From Brevundimonas poindexterae (GTDB taxonomy: Bacteria; Pseudomonadota; Alphaproteobacteria; Caulobacterales; Caulobacteraceae), in NCBI RefSeq assembly GCF_020524625.1, contig NZ_JAIVLL010000001.1, positions 868,001-932,000 of the forward strand: DNA of 64,000 nt, read 5' to 3'. Positions 28,900-37,998 of the stretch are shown here, in pieces. The position numbers and the translations under genes are program-made. Every line of letters starts with the position of its first letter. Positions within the stretch are counted from its first letter, which is position 1. A model generated the notes under the pieces. It did not search any database. It was not told the origin of the DNA and worked only from the letters and a program-made list of their open reading frames with translations.

Positions 28900-30249
28900 A
28901 TGGCCGATTCCCCTGCTCCCTCCCCTGATCTGATCCATGATGTGATCGGTGCCGCCCTCCGGGCCGGGGCCGACGCCGCCGAGGCGGTGACCTCGGAACG
29001 GACCTCGCTGTCCGTCGGCGTGCGAGACGGGGCGCTGGAGGACGTCGAGCGCGAGGAAGCGCACGACCTGGGCCTTCGGGTCTTCATCGGCAAGCGCCAA
29101 GCGACGGTCTCGACCTCGGACCTGTCAGCCCCGACGCGGGCGCGGCTGATCGAGCGGGCCGTGGCCATGGCGCGGCTGGCCCCGGAAGATCCTTATGCCA
29201 CCCTGGCCCCGGAAGAGCGGCTGGCCCGGGCGCCGTTCCGCGACATGGACCTTTACGACGCCAACTTCCCCGAGCCGGCAGCGCTTGAGGCAGCAGCGCG
29301 CGACTGCGAAGCGGCAGCGCTGGACGTCGAGGGCGTGGCGCGGTCGGAAGGCGGCCATGCCTCGGCCTCGCGCAGCGCATGGCGGCTGGTGACCTCGCAC
29401 GGGTTCGACGGCCAGTATCGCGGCACGGCCTTTTCGCTCGGCGCCGGCGTGATCGCCGAAAAGGACGGTCAGATGGAGCGGGGCGGCGAGCACCGCACCC
29501 TGCGGCATCTGTCGGACATGCCGGCGGCGGAAACCCTCGGACGCGAAGCCGGACGGCGGGCCGTGGCACGGGTGGGCGCCCGCAAGATCGCCTCGCAAAC
29601 CCTGCCGGTCATCTTCGAGAACCGGGTCGCGACCCAGGTGCTGTCGCCGTTGCTGGGCGCCATTTCCGGCCCGTCGATTGCGCGCGGGACCTCTTTCCTG
29701 AAGGACGCCCTGGGCGAGGCCGTCCTGCCCGCCCATCTGTCGCTGATCGACGACCCGTTCCGCACGCGCGGTCTGGGCTCGACCCCGTTCGATGATGAGG
29801 GCGTCGAAGTCGTCGAGCGGGCGCTGGTCGACCGGGGCGTGATCACCACCTGGCTGATGAATACGGCGGCGGCGGCGCAGCTGGGGCTGGAAAGCACCGG
29901 CCATGCCTCGCGCGGGCTGGCCGGGCCGTCGGGCGTGTCGACGCACAACCTGCACCTGACGCCCGGAGAGGCCGATCTGGCCGGGCTGATGGGTCAGGCG
30001 GGCACCGGCCTGCTGGTCACCTCCATGTTCGGGCCGTCGCTGAACCCCAACACCGGGGACTGGTCGGCGGGGGTCTCGGGCTTCCTGTTCGAGGGGGGCG
30101 TGATCGTTCACCCGGTCAGCGAAGTGACCGTGGCCGGCAATCTGCGCCAGCTGTGGATGCGGGTGGTGGCGGGCAGCGATCTGGAGTTCCGGTCGTCGTT
30201 CAACAGCCCGTCGCTGCTGTTCGATGCGGTGGCCGTCGCCGGCAAATGA
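28900..30249 (+). CDS. pmbA: TldE/PmbA-type metalloprotease subunit
   Basis: The 449-residue protein matches the PmbA/TldE family along its whole length: SERTSLSVGVRDGALEDVER near the N-terminus, then FENRVATQVLSPLLGAISGP and the C-terminal GLLVTSMFGPSLNPNTGDWS. TldD/TldE complexes degrade or process peptides; the metal motif HEXXXH belongs to TldD, which is not adjacent. In many alphaproteobacteria pmbA sits just upstream of a cysQ-like gene, as here, overlapping it by ATGA. Confidence 0.93.
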   Translation: MADSPAPSPDLIHDVIGAALRAGADAAEAVTSERTSLSVGVRDGALEDVEREEAHDLGLRVFIGKRQATVSTSDLSAPTRARLIERAVAMARLAPEDPYATLAPEERLARAPFRDMDLYDANFPEPAALEAAARDCEAAALDVEGVARSEGGHASASRSAWRLVTSHGFDGQYRGTAFSLGAGVIAEKDGQMERGGEHRTLRHLSDMPAAETLGREAGRRAVARVGARKIASQTLPVIFENRVATQVLSPLLGAISGPSIARGTSFLKDALGEAVLPAHLSLIDDPFRTRGLGSTPFDDEGVEVVERALVDRGVITTWLMNTAAAAQLGLESTGHASRGLAGPSGVSTHNLHLTPGEADLAGLMGQAGTGLLVTSMFGPSLNPNTGDWSAGVSGFLFEGGVIVHPVSEVTVAGNLRQLWMRVVAGSDLEFRSSFNSPSLLFDAVAVAGK

Positions 30250-31040
30250 CCGATCTGGCCGCCGACCTTGCCCTGATCGTCGAGGCCGCCCGCGAGGGCG
30301 CAGACCTGGCGCTGGCCGCGCGCGCGCGGGGGCTGGAGATCGAGCGCAAGCCGGGCGGGTCACCGGTCACCAATGCGGACCTGAAGGTCGATGCCTTCCT
30401 CAAGGAGCGACTGCTGGCGGCACGGCCCGATCATGGCTGGCTGTCGGAGGAAACGCCGGACAGCCCCGAGCGGCTGAAGCACCGGCGTATCTTCGTCGTC
30501 GATCCGATCGACGGCACCCAGGCCTTTATCGCCAACCGTCCCTGGTGGTGCATTCCGATCGCCGTGATCGAGGACGGACAGCCGGTGGCGGCCGTCATCC
30601 ATGTGCCGGAGCGCAGCGAGATCTTCGTCGCCACGGCGGGCGGTGGCGCGCGGATGAACGGTGCCGCCATCCGGGCCAGCGACACCGATGCCCTGGAGGA
30701 CGCCTCCCTGCTGGCCAGCGCCCAGATGCTTCAGGGGCCGCAGTGGGTGACACCCTGGCCACCCATGCGGTTCGAAAAGCGCAGCGCCCTGGCCTATCGG
30801 ATGGCGCTAGTCGCCGCAGGCGCCTTTGACGCTACAGTGGCGCTGACGCCCAAGTGGGACTGGGACGTCGCGGCAGGCGCCCTGATCGCGCGCGAGGCCG
30901 GGGCGATCGTGACCGACCATCTGGGTGAGGACTGGCGCTTCAACCGGCCCGACCCGCGTCAGGCCAGTCTGGTCTGCGCGGCACCGGGCCTGCACCCGTT
31001 GATCCTGGAGCGAACCGGGGCTATCCCCCGGGCCAGTTGA
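30246..31040 (+). CDS. Inositol monophosphatase family phosphatase (CysQ-like)
   Basis: The 264-residue protein has the lithium-sensitive phosphatase signatures. These are the metal ligands in WLSEET and VVDPIDGTQAF, and the C-terminal WDWDVAAGALIAREAGA. The family includes 3'(2'),5'-bisphosphate nucleotidase (CysQ) and inositol monophosphatase. The gene neighbourhood, next to pmbA and DUF4170, is the common alphaproteobacterial one for the CysQ-like member. The start ATG overlaps the pmbA stop by four bases. Confidence 0.9.
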   Translation: MTDLAADLALIVEAAREGADLALAARARGLEIERKPGGSPVTNADLKVDAFLKERLLAARPDHGWLSEETPDSPERLKHRRIFVVDPIDGTQAFIANRPWWCIPIAVIEDGQPVAAVIHVPERSEIFVATAGGGARMNGAAIRASDTDALEDASLLASAQMLQGPQWVTPWPPMRFEKRSALAYRMALVAAGAFDATVALTPKWDWDVAAGALIAREAGAIVTDHLGEDWRFNRPDPRQASLVCAAPGLHPLILERTGAIPRAS

Positions 31041-31083
31041 CCCCTCCCCTGCATCAGGAGGCCTGCCTGCAGGCCAGCCGCCC

Positions 31084-31341
31084 ATGACCGATACGCCCAA
31101 GACCACCGTCGAGTCCCCCGATCAGCTGCTGCATCTGGTGATCGGCGGCGAACTGCGTCACCTGGACGCCCCCGTGTTCCGCGACCTGTCGAAGATCGAC
31201 TTCGTCGGCGCCTTCCCCAATTATGAGGAAGCCAAGAAGGCGTGGAAGGCCAAGGCCCAGGCGACCGTCGACAACGCCCACATGCGCTACTTCATCCTGC
31301 ATGCGCACCGGATGATCGACCCGCGCGGCGACGCGCACTGA
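31084..31341 (+). CDS. DUF4170 protein
   Basis: The 85-residue soluble protein matches DUF4170: HLVIGGELRHLDAPVFRDL, then DFVGAFPNYEEAKKAWKAKA and RYFILHAHRMIDP. The family is found mostly in alphaproteobacteria, often beside lipid A and Kdo genes. Its function is unknown. It follows the CysQ-like gene by 43 bases. Confidence 0.88.
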   Translation: MTDTPKTTVESPDQLLHLVIGGELRHLDAPVFRDLSKIDFVGAFPNYEEAKKAWKAKAQATVDNAHMRYFILHAHRMIDPRGDAH

Positions 31342-31402
31342 GCCGCACTGGCGTCGCGACCGGGTTCGTGAGACCTTTGACGGCTCACGGCGGAGACGTG
31401 CG

Positions 31403-31606
31403 ATGACCCTGTTCGGACAGACCCTGGATACGCAGCAGCTGTTCGCCCTGGTGCTGCTTTCGGCCAGCTTGGTCTACTGGCTGTTCGTCATGCGGGGCGA
31501 GCGCAACTATCGCCGCTGGTTCAAACAGTGGGAGGCCGACCGCAGGGCCCGCCGGGAAGCCCAGCAACGCGCCGAGGGCGGTGGCTCAGGCGGTCCGTGG
31601 GGCTGA
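31403..31606 (+). CDS. Small single-span membrane protein, 67 aa
   Basis: The protein has one membrane helix at about residues 13-30 (LFALVLLSASLVYWLFVM) and a strongly basic C-terminal tail with Arg/Lys/Trp/Glu-rich sequence ending in Gly/Ser. No family is recognised. GGCGGAGACG precedes the ATG at a good distance, which supports translation. It sits in the middle of the cluster between DUF4170 and the 265-residue secreted protein. Confidence 0.68.
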   Translation: MTLFGQTLDTQQLFALVLLSASLVYWLFVMRGERNYRRWFKQWEADRRARREAQQRAEGGGSGGPWG

Positions 31607-31610
31607 CGCG

Positions 31611-32408
31611 ATGGGCGAGACGGCAATCCTGATCCGCCGCTCGCTGCTGGATCGTGCCCTGCTGCTGGGCGTGTTGCTGCTTTCCGTCGCCCTGCTGGCG
31701 ACGCCCGCTGAGGCCCAGGAGCATACGAACGAGCCGTCGATCGACGACGTTTTGCGCGCTTTTCAAGCCAACACCGAATTGTGGTCCGGCCCCTCGTACC
31801 AGACGGGGGACGGCATCGGTCTTCGTGGCGAAACACGGATGCGAGCGTCGCAGAACGCGCCCGGCGTTTGCGAGCAAGACCGCTTCTCGATTTCCATCGG
31901 GCCTGACCGCGGTGACGGCATCCCGCGCGCCACGCAAATTGTGTCCCGAACGATCTATGCCCTCAGGGCCATCGAGCCGAAACGCCGCGACGGGACCGCT
32001 GAGGCCCGGCAGATCGACCAGGACATCGCCTGCTCTCAGTGGGGCGCAGGGCGCGCCGCTTACATAGAGGCGGAGGATGCCGACACGGCCTGGCTGGCCG
32101 GACAGATCATCGAGGCCCTGGCGGTCGACGCGCGGACCGGGCAGCGCGTGCCATGGGACTGCGGGAACCCCGACCGGTGTCCGACGCGGGGGGAGGGTCT
32201 GGCGGTGCTTGAGCTCGGTGACCTCACCCACGTCAGGGCCACACGGGACGACTGTCCGAATGACCATGAGTGCCGGGTCCTGGTGCTGGGCGGCGACATC
32301 CATTCCAGCGATCTATGGACCCTCACGGTCGCGCTTTCCGGCCTCGAACCCCTGCGCATCGTCAGCGTGACGTGGGGATGGGATATGCGCGTCTCGCTTC
32401 CGGACTAG
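31611..32408 (+). CDS. Hypothetical secreted protein, 265 aa
   Basis: The protein has a signal peptide with a hydrophobic core (ALLLGVLLLSVALL) and a predicted cleavage after TPAEAQ, near residue 36. The mature part has at least five cysteines (for example CGNPDRCPT and DDCPNDHECRV), suggesting disulfides in the periplasm. No family or active site is recognised. Its cytosine-rich third positions resemble the neighbours, so it is not obviously foreign. It converges on the phosphatase gene with a 14-base gap. Confidence 0.65.
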   Translation: MGETAILIRRSLLDRALLLGVLLLSVALLATPAEAQEHTNEPSIDDVLRAFQANTELWSGPSYQTGDGIGLRGETRMRASQNAPGVCEQDRFSISIGPDRGDGIPRATQIVSRTIYALRAIEPKRRDGTAEARQIDQDIACSQWGAGRAAYIEAEDADTAWLAGQIIEALAVDARTGQRVPWDCGNPDRCPTRGEGLAVLELGDLTHVRATRDDCPNDHECRVLVLGGDIHSSDLWTLTVALSGLEPLRIVSVTWGWDMRVSLPD

Positions 32409-32422
32409 CCCTGCGGCGGGCC

Positions 32423-33088
32423 CTACTCCCGCTTGAGCAAGCGCTCCGTCAGCAGGGTGCCCCACCAGCCGGCCTTGAACTCGGCGCGGATGGCCTTGGG
32501 GTCATAGCCGGGGCTGTCGACCCATTCGAGGAAGCCGATGCCCTGCGGCTCGATCTCGTGGACGTATTTCTCGAGGTAGAAGTCCAGCACGCCGGTCAGG
32601 CCCTCGCGGCTGTGCAGATACTTCTTGGACAGCTGGCCCATGGCCTCGGAGATCGGCTCGCCGAGGTGGAAATGGCGATAGAAGACCGCCATCAGGCCGG
32701 CCCGGTCGGCACCCGACTTGCAGTGGATCAGCACCGGATACTGGATCGTCTGGAACAGGGCCTTTGCGCGGTGGACCCGGTCGGGACCCGGCACGTCGCG
32801 GGAATCCAGCGGGGCGTCGATCAGCGTCAGGCCCAGCCGCTCGCAGGCGTCCTTCTCCAGCCAGTAATAGGCCTCATCCCGCGCGCCGCGCAGATTGATG
32901 ACGGTATTGATGCCCTTGGCCTTCCAGCGGGCCAGCTGGGCGGGTGAGGGCTGGTTGGTGCGGACCAGATCGGGGCCCAGCCAGTGGGCGTTGGAAAAGG
33001 CCACGCGCAGGAAGGCATGGTCCTCCAGCCAGTAGGACAGGTGGGTCTTGAACCGACCCCAGCGCGTGGACAGATCAGGGCGCGACAT
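32423..33088 (-). CDS. Dual-specificity/tyrosine phosphatase-like protein (possible CtpA-type)
   Basis: The 221-residue protein has the CX5R phosphatase loop HCKSGADRAG, with catalytic Cys123 and Arg129. The conserved general-acid region is probably LDSRDVPG at 95-101. It has no signal peptide. Caulobacter crescentus has an essential tyrosine-phosphatase homologue, CtpA, reported to affect envelope integrity and lipid A structure. The present gene resembles that class and lies divergent to an msbA-like exporter next to waaA and lpxK. I infer a lipid A or envelope role, not protein dephosphorylation. In-frame upstream starts (up to 33292) run into the msbA-like gene and are less likely. Confidence 0.85.
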   Translation of the reverse strand: MSRPDLSTRWGRFKTHLSYWLEDHAFLRVAFSNAHWLGPDLVRTNQPSPAQLARWKAKGINTVINLRGARDEAYYWLEKDACERLGLTLIDAPLDSRDVPGPDRVHRAKALFQTIQYPVLIHCKSGADRAGLMAVFYRHFHLGEPISEAMGQLSKKYLHSREGLTGVLDFYLEKYVHEIEPQGIGFLEWVDSPGYDPKAIRAEFKAGWWGTLLTERLLKRE

Positions 33089-33177
33089 GCGGGGCAGATA
33101 GCCTTTCGCCGGGAAAGGCACCAATGCAATTTCGCCAGACGCTTGACTTGCCCGGGGCATCAGACGACCGAGAGGGC

Positions 33178-35019
33178 ATGTCCGCGCCCGTCGCACCCGC
33201 CGCTTCCGAGACCCGGAAACCCGCCCGCCCGCTTCTGGGCCGGGTGTGGCGGGACTATCTGTCCCGGCACAACGGGGCGCTGGGCCTGTCACTGGTCTGC
33301 GCGGCCGTCGTCGGGATCATGGCGGCCACGGTGCTGCAGTTGCTGGAGCCGGCCATCGACGGCCTGTTCCTGGGCAAGCCCGTGACGATCTGGGGCGTGG
33401 TCACCGTGCCGCCCGACCGGGCGCTGGTCGGCATTCCGGCCATCATCATCGGGGCCGGGCTGATCTGGACGATCGCCGCCCTGGGACAGGCGGCGCTGGT
33501 CAACCGGCTGGGCCACGGCATCGTCGGCGACATCCAGGTCAAGCTGTTCGGGGCCATGATCCGGGCCGATCTGGCGCGGCTGCGGTCGCAGCATTCGGGC
33601 GGCTTTGTCTCGTCGGTGCTGTTCGATGCCAATCTGGTGCGGGAAGCCTTCACCAACGGCATGGTCAACTATACCCAGCACGGCCTGACCCTGATCGCCG
33701 TGATCGCCTATATGGCCTGGACCGACTGGCGGCTGACGCTGATCGTGCTGCTGGGCGCGCCGCTGATCGCCTTTGTCATCCGGCGCTTCGGCAAGCGCAT
33801 GCGGAAGGCCACGACGGGGGCCATGGTCGAGACCAGCAATCTGTCGACGGCGCTGATGGAGAATCTGGACGGGGTCCGGCTGATCAAGCTGGAGAACCGC
33901 GAGGATGCCGAACAGGCGCGGGTGGGCGAGGTCGTGGCCCGGCGCCAGCGCCATGTGATCAAGAGCGCGGACTCGCGCGCCTTTGCCGGACCGCTGTCGA
34001 ATCTGGTGGCCATGATCATCGTCGCCACCGTCATGGCCTATGCCGGGTGGCAGGCGCGTCAGGGCGGTATGACCGTCGGGGCCTTTGCCGCCTACATCGG
34101 CCTGTTGATGGCGGCGGGTCAGTCCCTGCGTCAGGTGACCAATCTGCAGACCGTCATGTCCGAGGGGCTGACCGCGGCATCGCGCCTGTTCGAGGCGCTG
34201 GATATCGAGCCCGAGATCCGCGAGGCGCCGGATGCCGCGCCCCTGCCCCACGGGCCGGTGACGGTCGCTCTGGAGGGGGTGTCGTTCGCCTACGGTCCGC
34301 TGGAGGCGGGCAGCGCGCCGACCCTGTCCGGGGTCGATCTGGTCGTGCGGCCGGGCGAGACGGTGGCGCTGGTCGGGCCGTCGGGCGGCGGCAAGAGCAC
34401 GATCCTGAGCCTGCTGCCGCGCTTCTATGATGTGACGGCGGGTCAGGTGACCGTGAACGGGCGCGATATCCGCGCGCTGAAGCTGACCGATCTGCGCGAC
34501 CGGATCGCGCTGGTCACGCAGGAGCCCTTCCTGTTCGACGATACGCTGGCGGCCAATATCGCCTATGGCCGGCCCGGCGCCTCGCAGGACGAGATCGAGG
34601 CCGCGGCCCGGGCGGCGGCCGCGCATGAGTTCATCACCGCCCTGCCCGACGGCTATCAGACCCGGGCCGGGGAAGCCGGCCTGCGCCTGTCGGGCGGTCA
34701 GCGGCAGCGGGTGGCGATCGCCCGCGCCTTCCTGAAGGACGCGCCGATCCTGTTGCTGGACGAGGCGACCAGTGCGCTCGACACCGAAAGCGAGGCGCTG
34801 GTGCAGGCCGCGCTGGAGCGGCTGATGAAGGGCCGGGCCACCCTGATGATCGCCCACCGGCTGTCGACCGTGCAGAATGCCGACCGCATCTATGTGATCT
34901 CGGCGGGCCGGGTGGTCGAGCAGGGCCGTCACGCCGACCTGGTGGCGCAGAAGGGGCTGTATGCCCGCCTCGCCCGCAGTCAGGCGCTGGACGGGCAGCC
35001 GGCGGAGACCCCGGCGTGA
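33178..35019 (+). CDS. MsbA-like lipid exporter ABC transporter (fused permease-ATPase)
   Basis: The 613-residue half-transporter has six membrane helices in residues about 30-320 and a C-terminal ATPase. Walker A GPSGGGKST is at about 400-408, the signature is LSGGQRQRVAIARA and Walker B is ILLLDEATSALD. MsbA flips lipid A-core across the inner membrane. The position beside DUF374, waaA and lpxK supports that substrate. An in-frame ATG at 33124 would add 18 residues; both starts have weak ribosome sites, so the N-terminus is uncertain. It overlaps the next gene by four bases. Confidence 0.9.
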   Translation: MSAPVAPAASETRKPARPLLGRVWRDYLSRHNGALGLSLVCAAVVGIMAATVLQLLEPAIDGLFLGKPVTIWGVVTVPPDRALVGIPAIIIGAGLIWTIAALGQAALVNRLGHGIVGDIQVKLFGAMIRADLARLRSQHSGGFVSSVLFDANLVREAFTNGMVNYTQHGLTLIAVIAYMAWTDWRLTLIVLLGAPLIAFVIRRFGKRMRKATTGAMVETSNLSTALMENLDGVRLIKLENREDAEQARVGEVVARRQRHVIKSADSRAFAGPLSNLVAMIIVATVMAYAGWQARQGGMTVGAFAAYIGLLMAAGQSLRQVTNLQTVMSEGLTAASRLFEALDIEPEIREAPDAAPLPHGPVTVALEGVSFAYGPLEAGSAPTLSGVDLVVRPGETVALVGPSGGGKSTILSLLPRFYDVTAGQVTVNGRDIRALKLTDLRDRIALVTQEPFLFDDTLAANIAYGRPGASQDEIEAAARAAAAHEFITALPDGYQTRAGEAGLRLSGGQRQRVAIARAFLKDAPILLLDEATSALDTESEALVQAALERLMKGRATLMIAHRLSTVQNADRIYVISAGRVVEQGRHADLVAQKGLYARLARSQALDGQPAETPA

Positions 35020-35702
35020 GGCCGCTGCGCAATCCGGTGATCCAGGGCCTGCTGGCCTGGCTGCTGGCGCGGTGGATGGCCTTCTGCTTTGCCACCATCC
35101 GCTGGACCCATGAGGATCAGGACAAGGCCGAGGCGGTCTGGGCAAAGGGTGGCGGCGCGCTGGCGGTGTTCTGGCATTCGCGCATCGCCCTGTCGCCCGC
35201 GTGCTGGCCGCTGGAGCGGGCCCAGCCGGCCAAGGCCCTGATCTCGCTGTCGGCCGACGGACAGTTCATCGCCCGCGCGGTCGCCCGGCTGGGCTTTCCG
35301 GCCATTCGCGGATCGTCGTCGAACAAGGACAAGGCCAAGCAGGCCAAGGGTGGGACCCAGGCCCTGCGCGACGGGCTGAAGCAGCTGAAGGTCGGGGCGC
35401 TGGCCATCACGCCCGACGGCCCGCGTGGACCGGCCCGGGAGATGGCGCAGGGCCTGCCGCTGCTGGCGAAACTGTCCGGAGCGCCGGCGCTGTTCATCGG
35501 CCTGTCGTGCAAGCCGGCGATCCGGCTGGGAACCTGGGACCGGGCGCTGGTGCCCCTGCCCTTCGGCAAGGGCGCGATCGTCTGGGACCTGGCCCACTGG
35601 CCCGAGGACGGCGACATGGAGGCGGTGACCGCCGACTGGACCGAGCGGCTGACCGCCGTCGAGGCGCGGGCGGACGCAATCACCGGTCTGGAGCGGGTCT
35701 GA
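35016..35702 (+). CDS. DUF374/lysophospholipid acyltransferase family protein
   Basis: The 228-residue protein begins with GTG, overlapping the msbA-like stop codon (GTGA). A membrane-anchoring N-terminus (VIQGLLAWLLARWMAFCFAT) is followed by FWHSRIALSP and ITPDGPRGPAREMAQG, which match DUF374 and related acyltransferases. Genes of this family are common between msbA and waaA in alphaproteobacteria. An acyl-transfer step in lipid A or Kdo assembly is therefore likely, though the exact reaction is not established. Confidence 0.88.
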   Translation: MRPLRNPVIQGLLAWLLARWMAFCFATIRWTHEDQDKAEAVWAKGGGALAVFWHSRIALSPACWPLERAQPAKALISLSADGQFIARAVARLGFPAIRGSSSNKDKAKQAKGGTQALRDGLKQLKVGALAITPDGPRGPAREMAQGLPLLAKLSGAPALFIGLSCKPAIRLGTWDRALVPLPFGKGAIVWDLAHWPEDGDMEAVTADWTERLTAVEARADAITGLERV

Positions 35703-35704
35703 CC

Positions 35705-36991
35705 GTGAGCCTGCTGCTCGGCACCTATCGCCTGCTGACCCGGCTGTTGCAGCCGCTGGCGCCCCGGGTGCTGGAGGGGCGGGCGCGCAGGGGCAAGGAG
35801 GATCCGGCTCGGCTGGGCGAGCGGCTGGGCCAGGCCGGGGTCGCGCGGCCGGACGGGCCGCTGGTCTGGATGCATGCGATCAGCGTGGGCGAGAGCCTGT
35901 CCCTGCTGCCGGTCATCGCCCTGTTGCGTGAACGGCGTCCGGACCTGTCGGTACTGGTGACGACCGGCACCCTGACCTCGGCCCGGATGATGACCCAGCG
36001 GCTGCCCGAGGGGGTGATCCACCAGTATGCGCCGGTCGACACGCCGGGGGCCGTGGCCGGGTTTCTGGACCACTGGCGGCCCTCGCTGGCCCTGTTCGTC
36101 GAGAGCGAGCTGTGGCCGAACCTGATCCTCGAGGTGCAGGAGCGGGGCGTTCCCCTGATGCTGGCCAGCGCGCGGATCACGGCACATACGGCCGAGGGCT
36201 GGAAGAAGCGCCCGGCGTCGGCGAGGGCGCTGCTGGATGCCTTTGCCCGCATCCTGCCGCAGGACGAGGCGTCGGCCGGACGTATTCGCGCCCTGGGCGG
36301 CCGGGACGACGGGCGGGTCAATCTGAAGCTGGTGGGGGCGCCCCTGCCGTTCGACCGCAAGGCGTTTGACCGGCTCAGCCAGGCCATCGGCGACCGGCCG
36401 GTCGTGGTGCTGGCCAGCACCCATGACGGCGAGGAAGCCGCGCTGGTCCAGAGGCTGGCGACGCTCGATCCCCTGCCCTTCCTGATCGTCGTACCGCGCC
36501 ACCCCGAGCGCTCGGGCACGATTCAGGCTGATATGGCGGCGCTGGGCCTGGCGGTCGCGGTGCGGTCGCGGGGCGAGATCCCCGGCCCCGACACCCGGGT
36601 CTATCTGGCCGACACCCTGAACGAGATGGGCCTGTTCCTGAGGCTGGCCGAGGTGGTGGTGCTGGGCGGCGCCTTCGGTCCGCTGATCGGTCAGGGACCG
36701 GTGGGCGGCCACAATCCGCTGGAGCCCGCGCGGCTGGCGCGACCGACCCTGACCGGGCCGGACATGAGCAACTGGAGCATCGCCGGAGCGATGGTCGAGG
36801 CCGGCGGACTGGAGATGCTGACGGACCTGTCGCAGTTGGCGCCCCGGGTGGCGGCGTTGCTGGCCGACCCGGATCAGGCGCGTCAGATCGGGCGACAGGC
36901 CGAGCAGGCCGCAGCCAGCGCCGACGGCGGGCTGGAGCTTCTGTGGCAGGCGATGGCGCCGCTGCTGCCCCCTGCCGGAGGCCGCCGATGA
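35705..36991 (+). CDS. waaA: 3-deoxy-D-manno-octulosonic acid (Kdo) transferase WaaA
   Basis: The 428-residue GT30 enzyme adds Kdo to lipid IVA on the inner membrane. Family features include HAISVGESLSLLPVI near the N-terminus, the acceptor-region ESELWPNLI and the conserved nucleotide-sugar motif GGHNPLEPA. The start is a GTG two bases after the DUF374 stop; larger upstream extensions run through DUF374 out of frame and are not real. The stop overlaps the lpxK start (ATGA). It is cut from the same transcript as its neighbours. Confidence 0.94.
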   Translation: MSLLLGTYRLLTRLLQPLAPRVLEGRARRGKEDPARLGERLGQAGVARPDGPLVWMHAISVGESLSLLPVIALLRERRPDLSVLVTTGTLTSARMMTQRLPEGVIHQYAPVDTPGAVAGFLDHWRPSLALFVESELWPNLILEVQERGVPLMLASARITAHTAEGWKKRPASARALLDAFARILPQDEASAGRIRALGGRDDGRVNLKLVGAPLPFDRKAFDRLSQAIGDRPVVVLASTHDGEEAALVQRLATLDPLPFLIVVPRHPERSGTIQADMAALGLAVAVRSRGEIPGPDTRVYLADTLNEMGLFLRLAEVVVLGGAFGPLIGQGPVGGHNPLEPARLARPTLTGPDMSNWSIAGAMVEAGGLEMLTDLSQLAPRVAALLADPDQARQIGRQAEQAAASADGGLELLWQAMAPLLPPAGGRR

Positions 36992-37998
36992 AGATCTCGA
37001 CCCCGCGCTGGTGGTACCGCCGCGACCGCAAATATGGCGTGCTGCCCCGGATGCTGCTGCGGCCGGTCTCGTGGATCTGGGCGGCGGCGACCGCGCGGCG
37101 GATGGCCCGGACCGTGCCGCACGACCCGGGCGTGCCGGTGATCTCGATCGGCAATCTGACGGTCGGCGGGTCGGGCAAGACGCCGGTGGCGCTGGCCCTT
37201 CTGGAGCGGTTGAAGGCGCGGGGGGTGGCGGCCCATGCCCTGTCGCGCGGCTATGGCGGAAAGCTGGAAGGGCCCGTTCAGGTCGACCCCGCCGCACACA
37301 CAGCGGAAGACGTGGGCGACGAACCGCTGATGCTGGCGCAGGTCGCGCCCGCCTGGATCGCGCGCGACCGGGCGGCCGGCGCCGACGCGGCCGTGGCGGG
37401 CGGGGCCGAGGCGCTGGTGCTGGACGACGCCCACCAGAACCCGACACTGGCCAAGACCCTCAGCCTGATCATCGTTGACGGCGAGACCCGCGATGACGAA
37501 TGGCCGTTCGGTGACGGGGCGGTGTTTCCATCCGGCCCCATGCGCGAGCCGCTGGCGACGGGGCTGGCCCGGGCCGATGCCGTCGTCATCCTGATGCCCG
37601 CCGACCTTGAGACCCCCGATCCGGAGCTGGTGGCGACCTTCGGCGCCCTGCCGGTGCTGATCGCGCGACTGGAGCCCGCCGCCCCTCCCCCCGCCGGGCC
37701 GCAGATGGGCTTTGCCGGCATCGCCAAGCCGTGGAAGGTCGAGCGGTCGCTGAAGGCCGCCGGCTGCGACCTGGTCGACTTTGCTCCCTTCGCCGACCAC
37801 GCCGCCTATTCCGAAGGCGAGCTTCAGGCCCTGGCCGAGCGGGCGGCGGTGTTCCAGGCCGGTCTGGTGACGACCGAGAAGGACTGGGTGCGCCTGCCCC
37901 CCGAATGGCGTGACCGGGTCAGCGCCTGGCCGGTGCGGGCCCGCTTCGAGGACGCGGCGGCGCTGGATGCCCTGCTGGCCCGGGCCTGCGGCGGCTGA
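36988..37998 (+). CDS. lpxK: Tetraacyldisaccharide 4'-kinase LpxK
   Basis: The 336-residue kinase phosphorylates the 4' position of the lipid A disaccharide. The P-loop GNLTVGGSGKTP is at about residues 52-63, followed by SRGYGGK and later the FAGIAKP motif. Its presence shows that a 4'-phosphate is added at least transiently, even if a phosphatase later removes it. It is the last gene of the msbA-like/DUF374/waaA run. Its stop abuts that of the convergent lipoprotein gene. Confidence 0.95.
   Translation: MKISTPRWWYRRDRKYGVLPRMLLRPVSWIWAAATARRMARTVPHDPGVPVISIGNLTVGGSGKTPVALALLERLKARGVAAHALSRGYGGKLEGPVQVDPAAHTAEDVGDEPLMLAQVAPAWIARDRAAGADAAVAGGAEALVLDDAHQNPTLAKTLSLIIVDGETRDDEWPFGDGAVFPSGPMREPLATGLARADAVVILMPADLETPDPELVATFGALPVLIARLEPAAPPPAGPQMGFAGIAKPWKVERSLKAAGCDLVDFAPFADHAAYSEGELQALAERAAVFQAGLVTTEKDWVRLPPEWRDRVSAWPVRARFEDAAALDALLARACGG

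Noticed and set aside
33289-35145. Minus-strand open frame of about 618 codons opposite the msbA-like gene
   Set aside because: The plus strand holds a complete ABC transporter with all motifs; the antisense product has no recognisable domain.
35117-37447. Very long open frame on the minus strand (over 700 codons) across DUF374, waaA and lpxK
   Set aside because: It is Arg/Pro-rich antisense translation of three clear genes and is a by-product of high GC with few stop codons.
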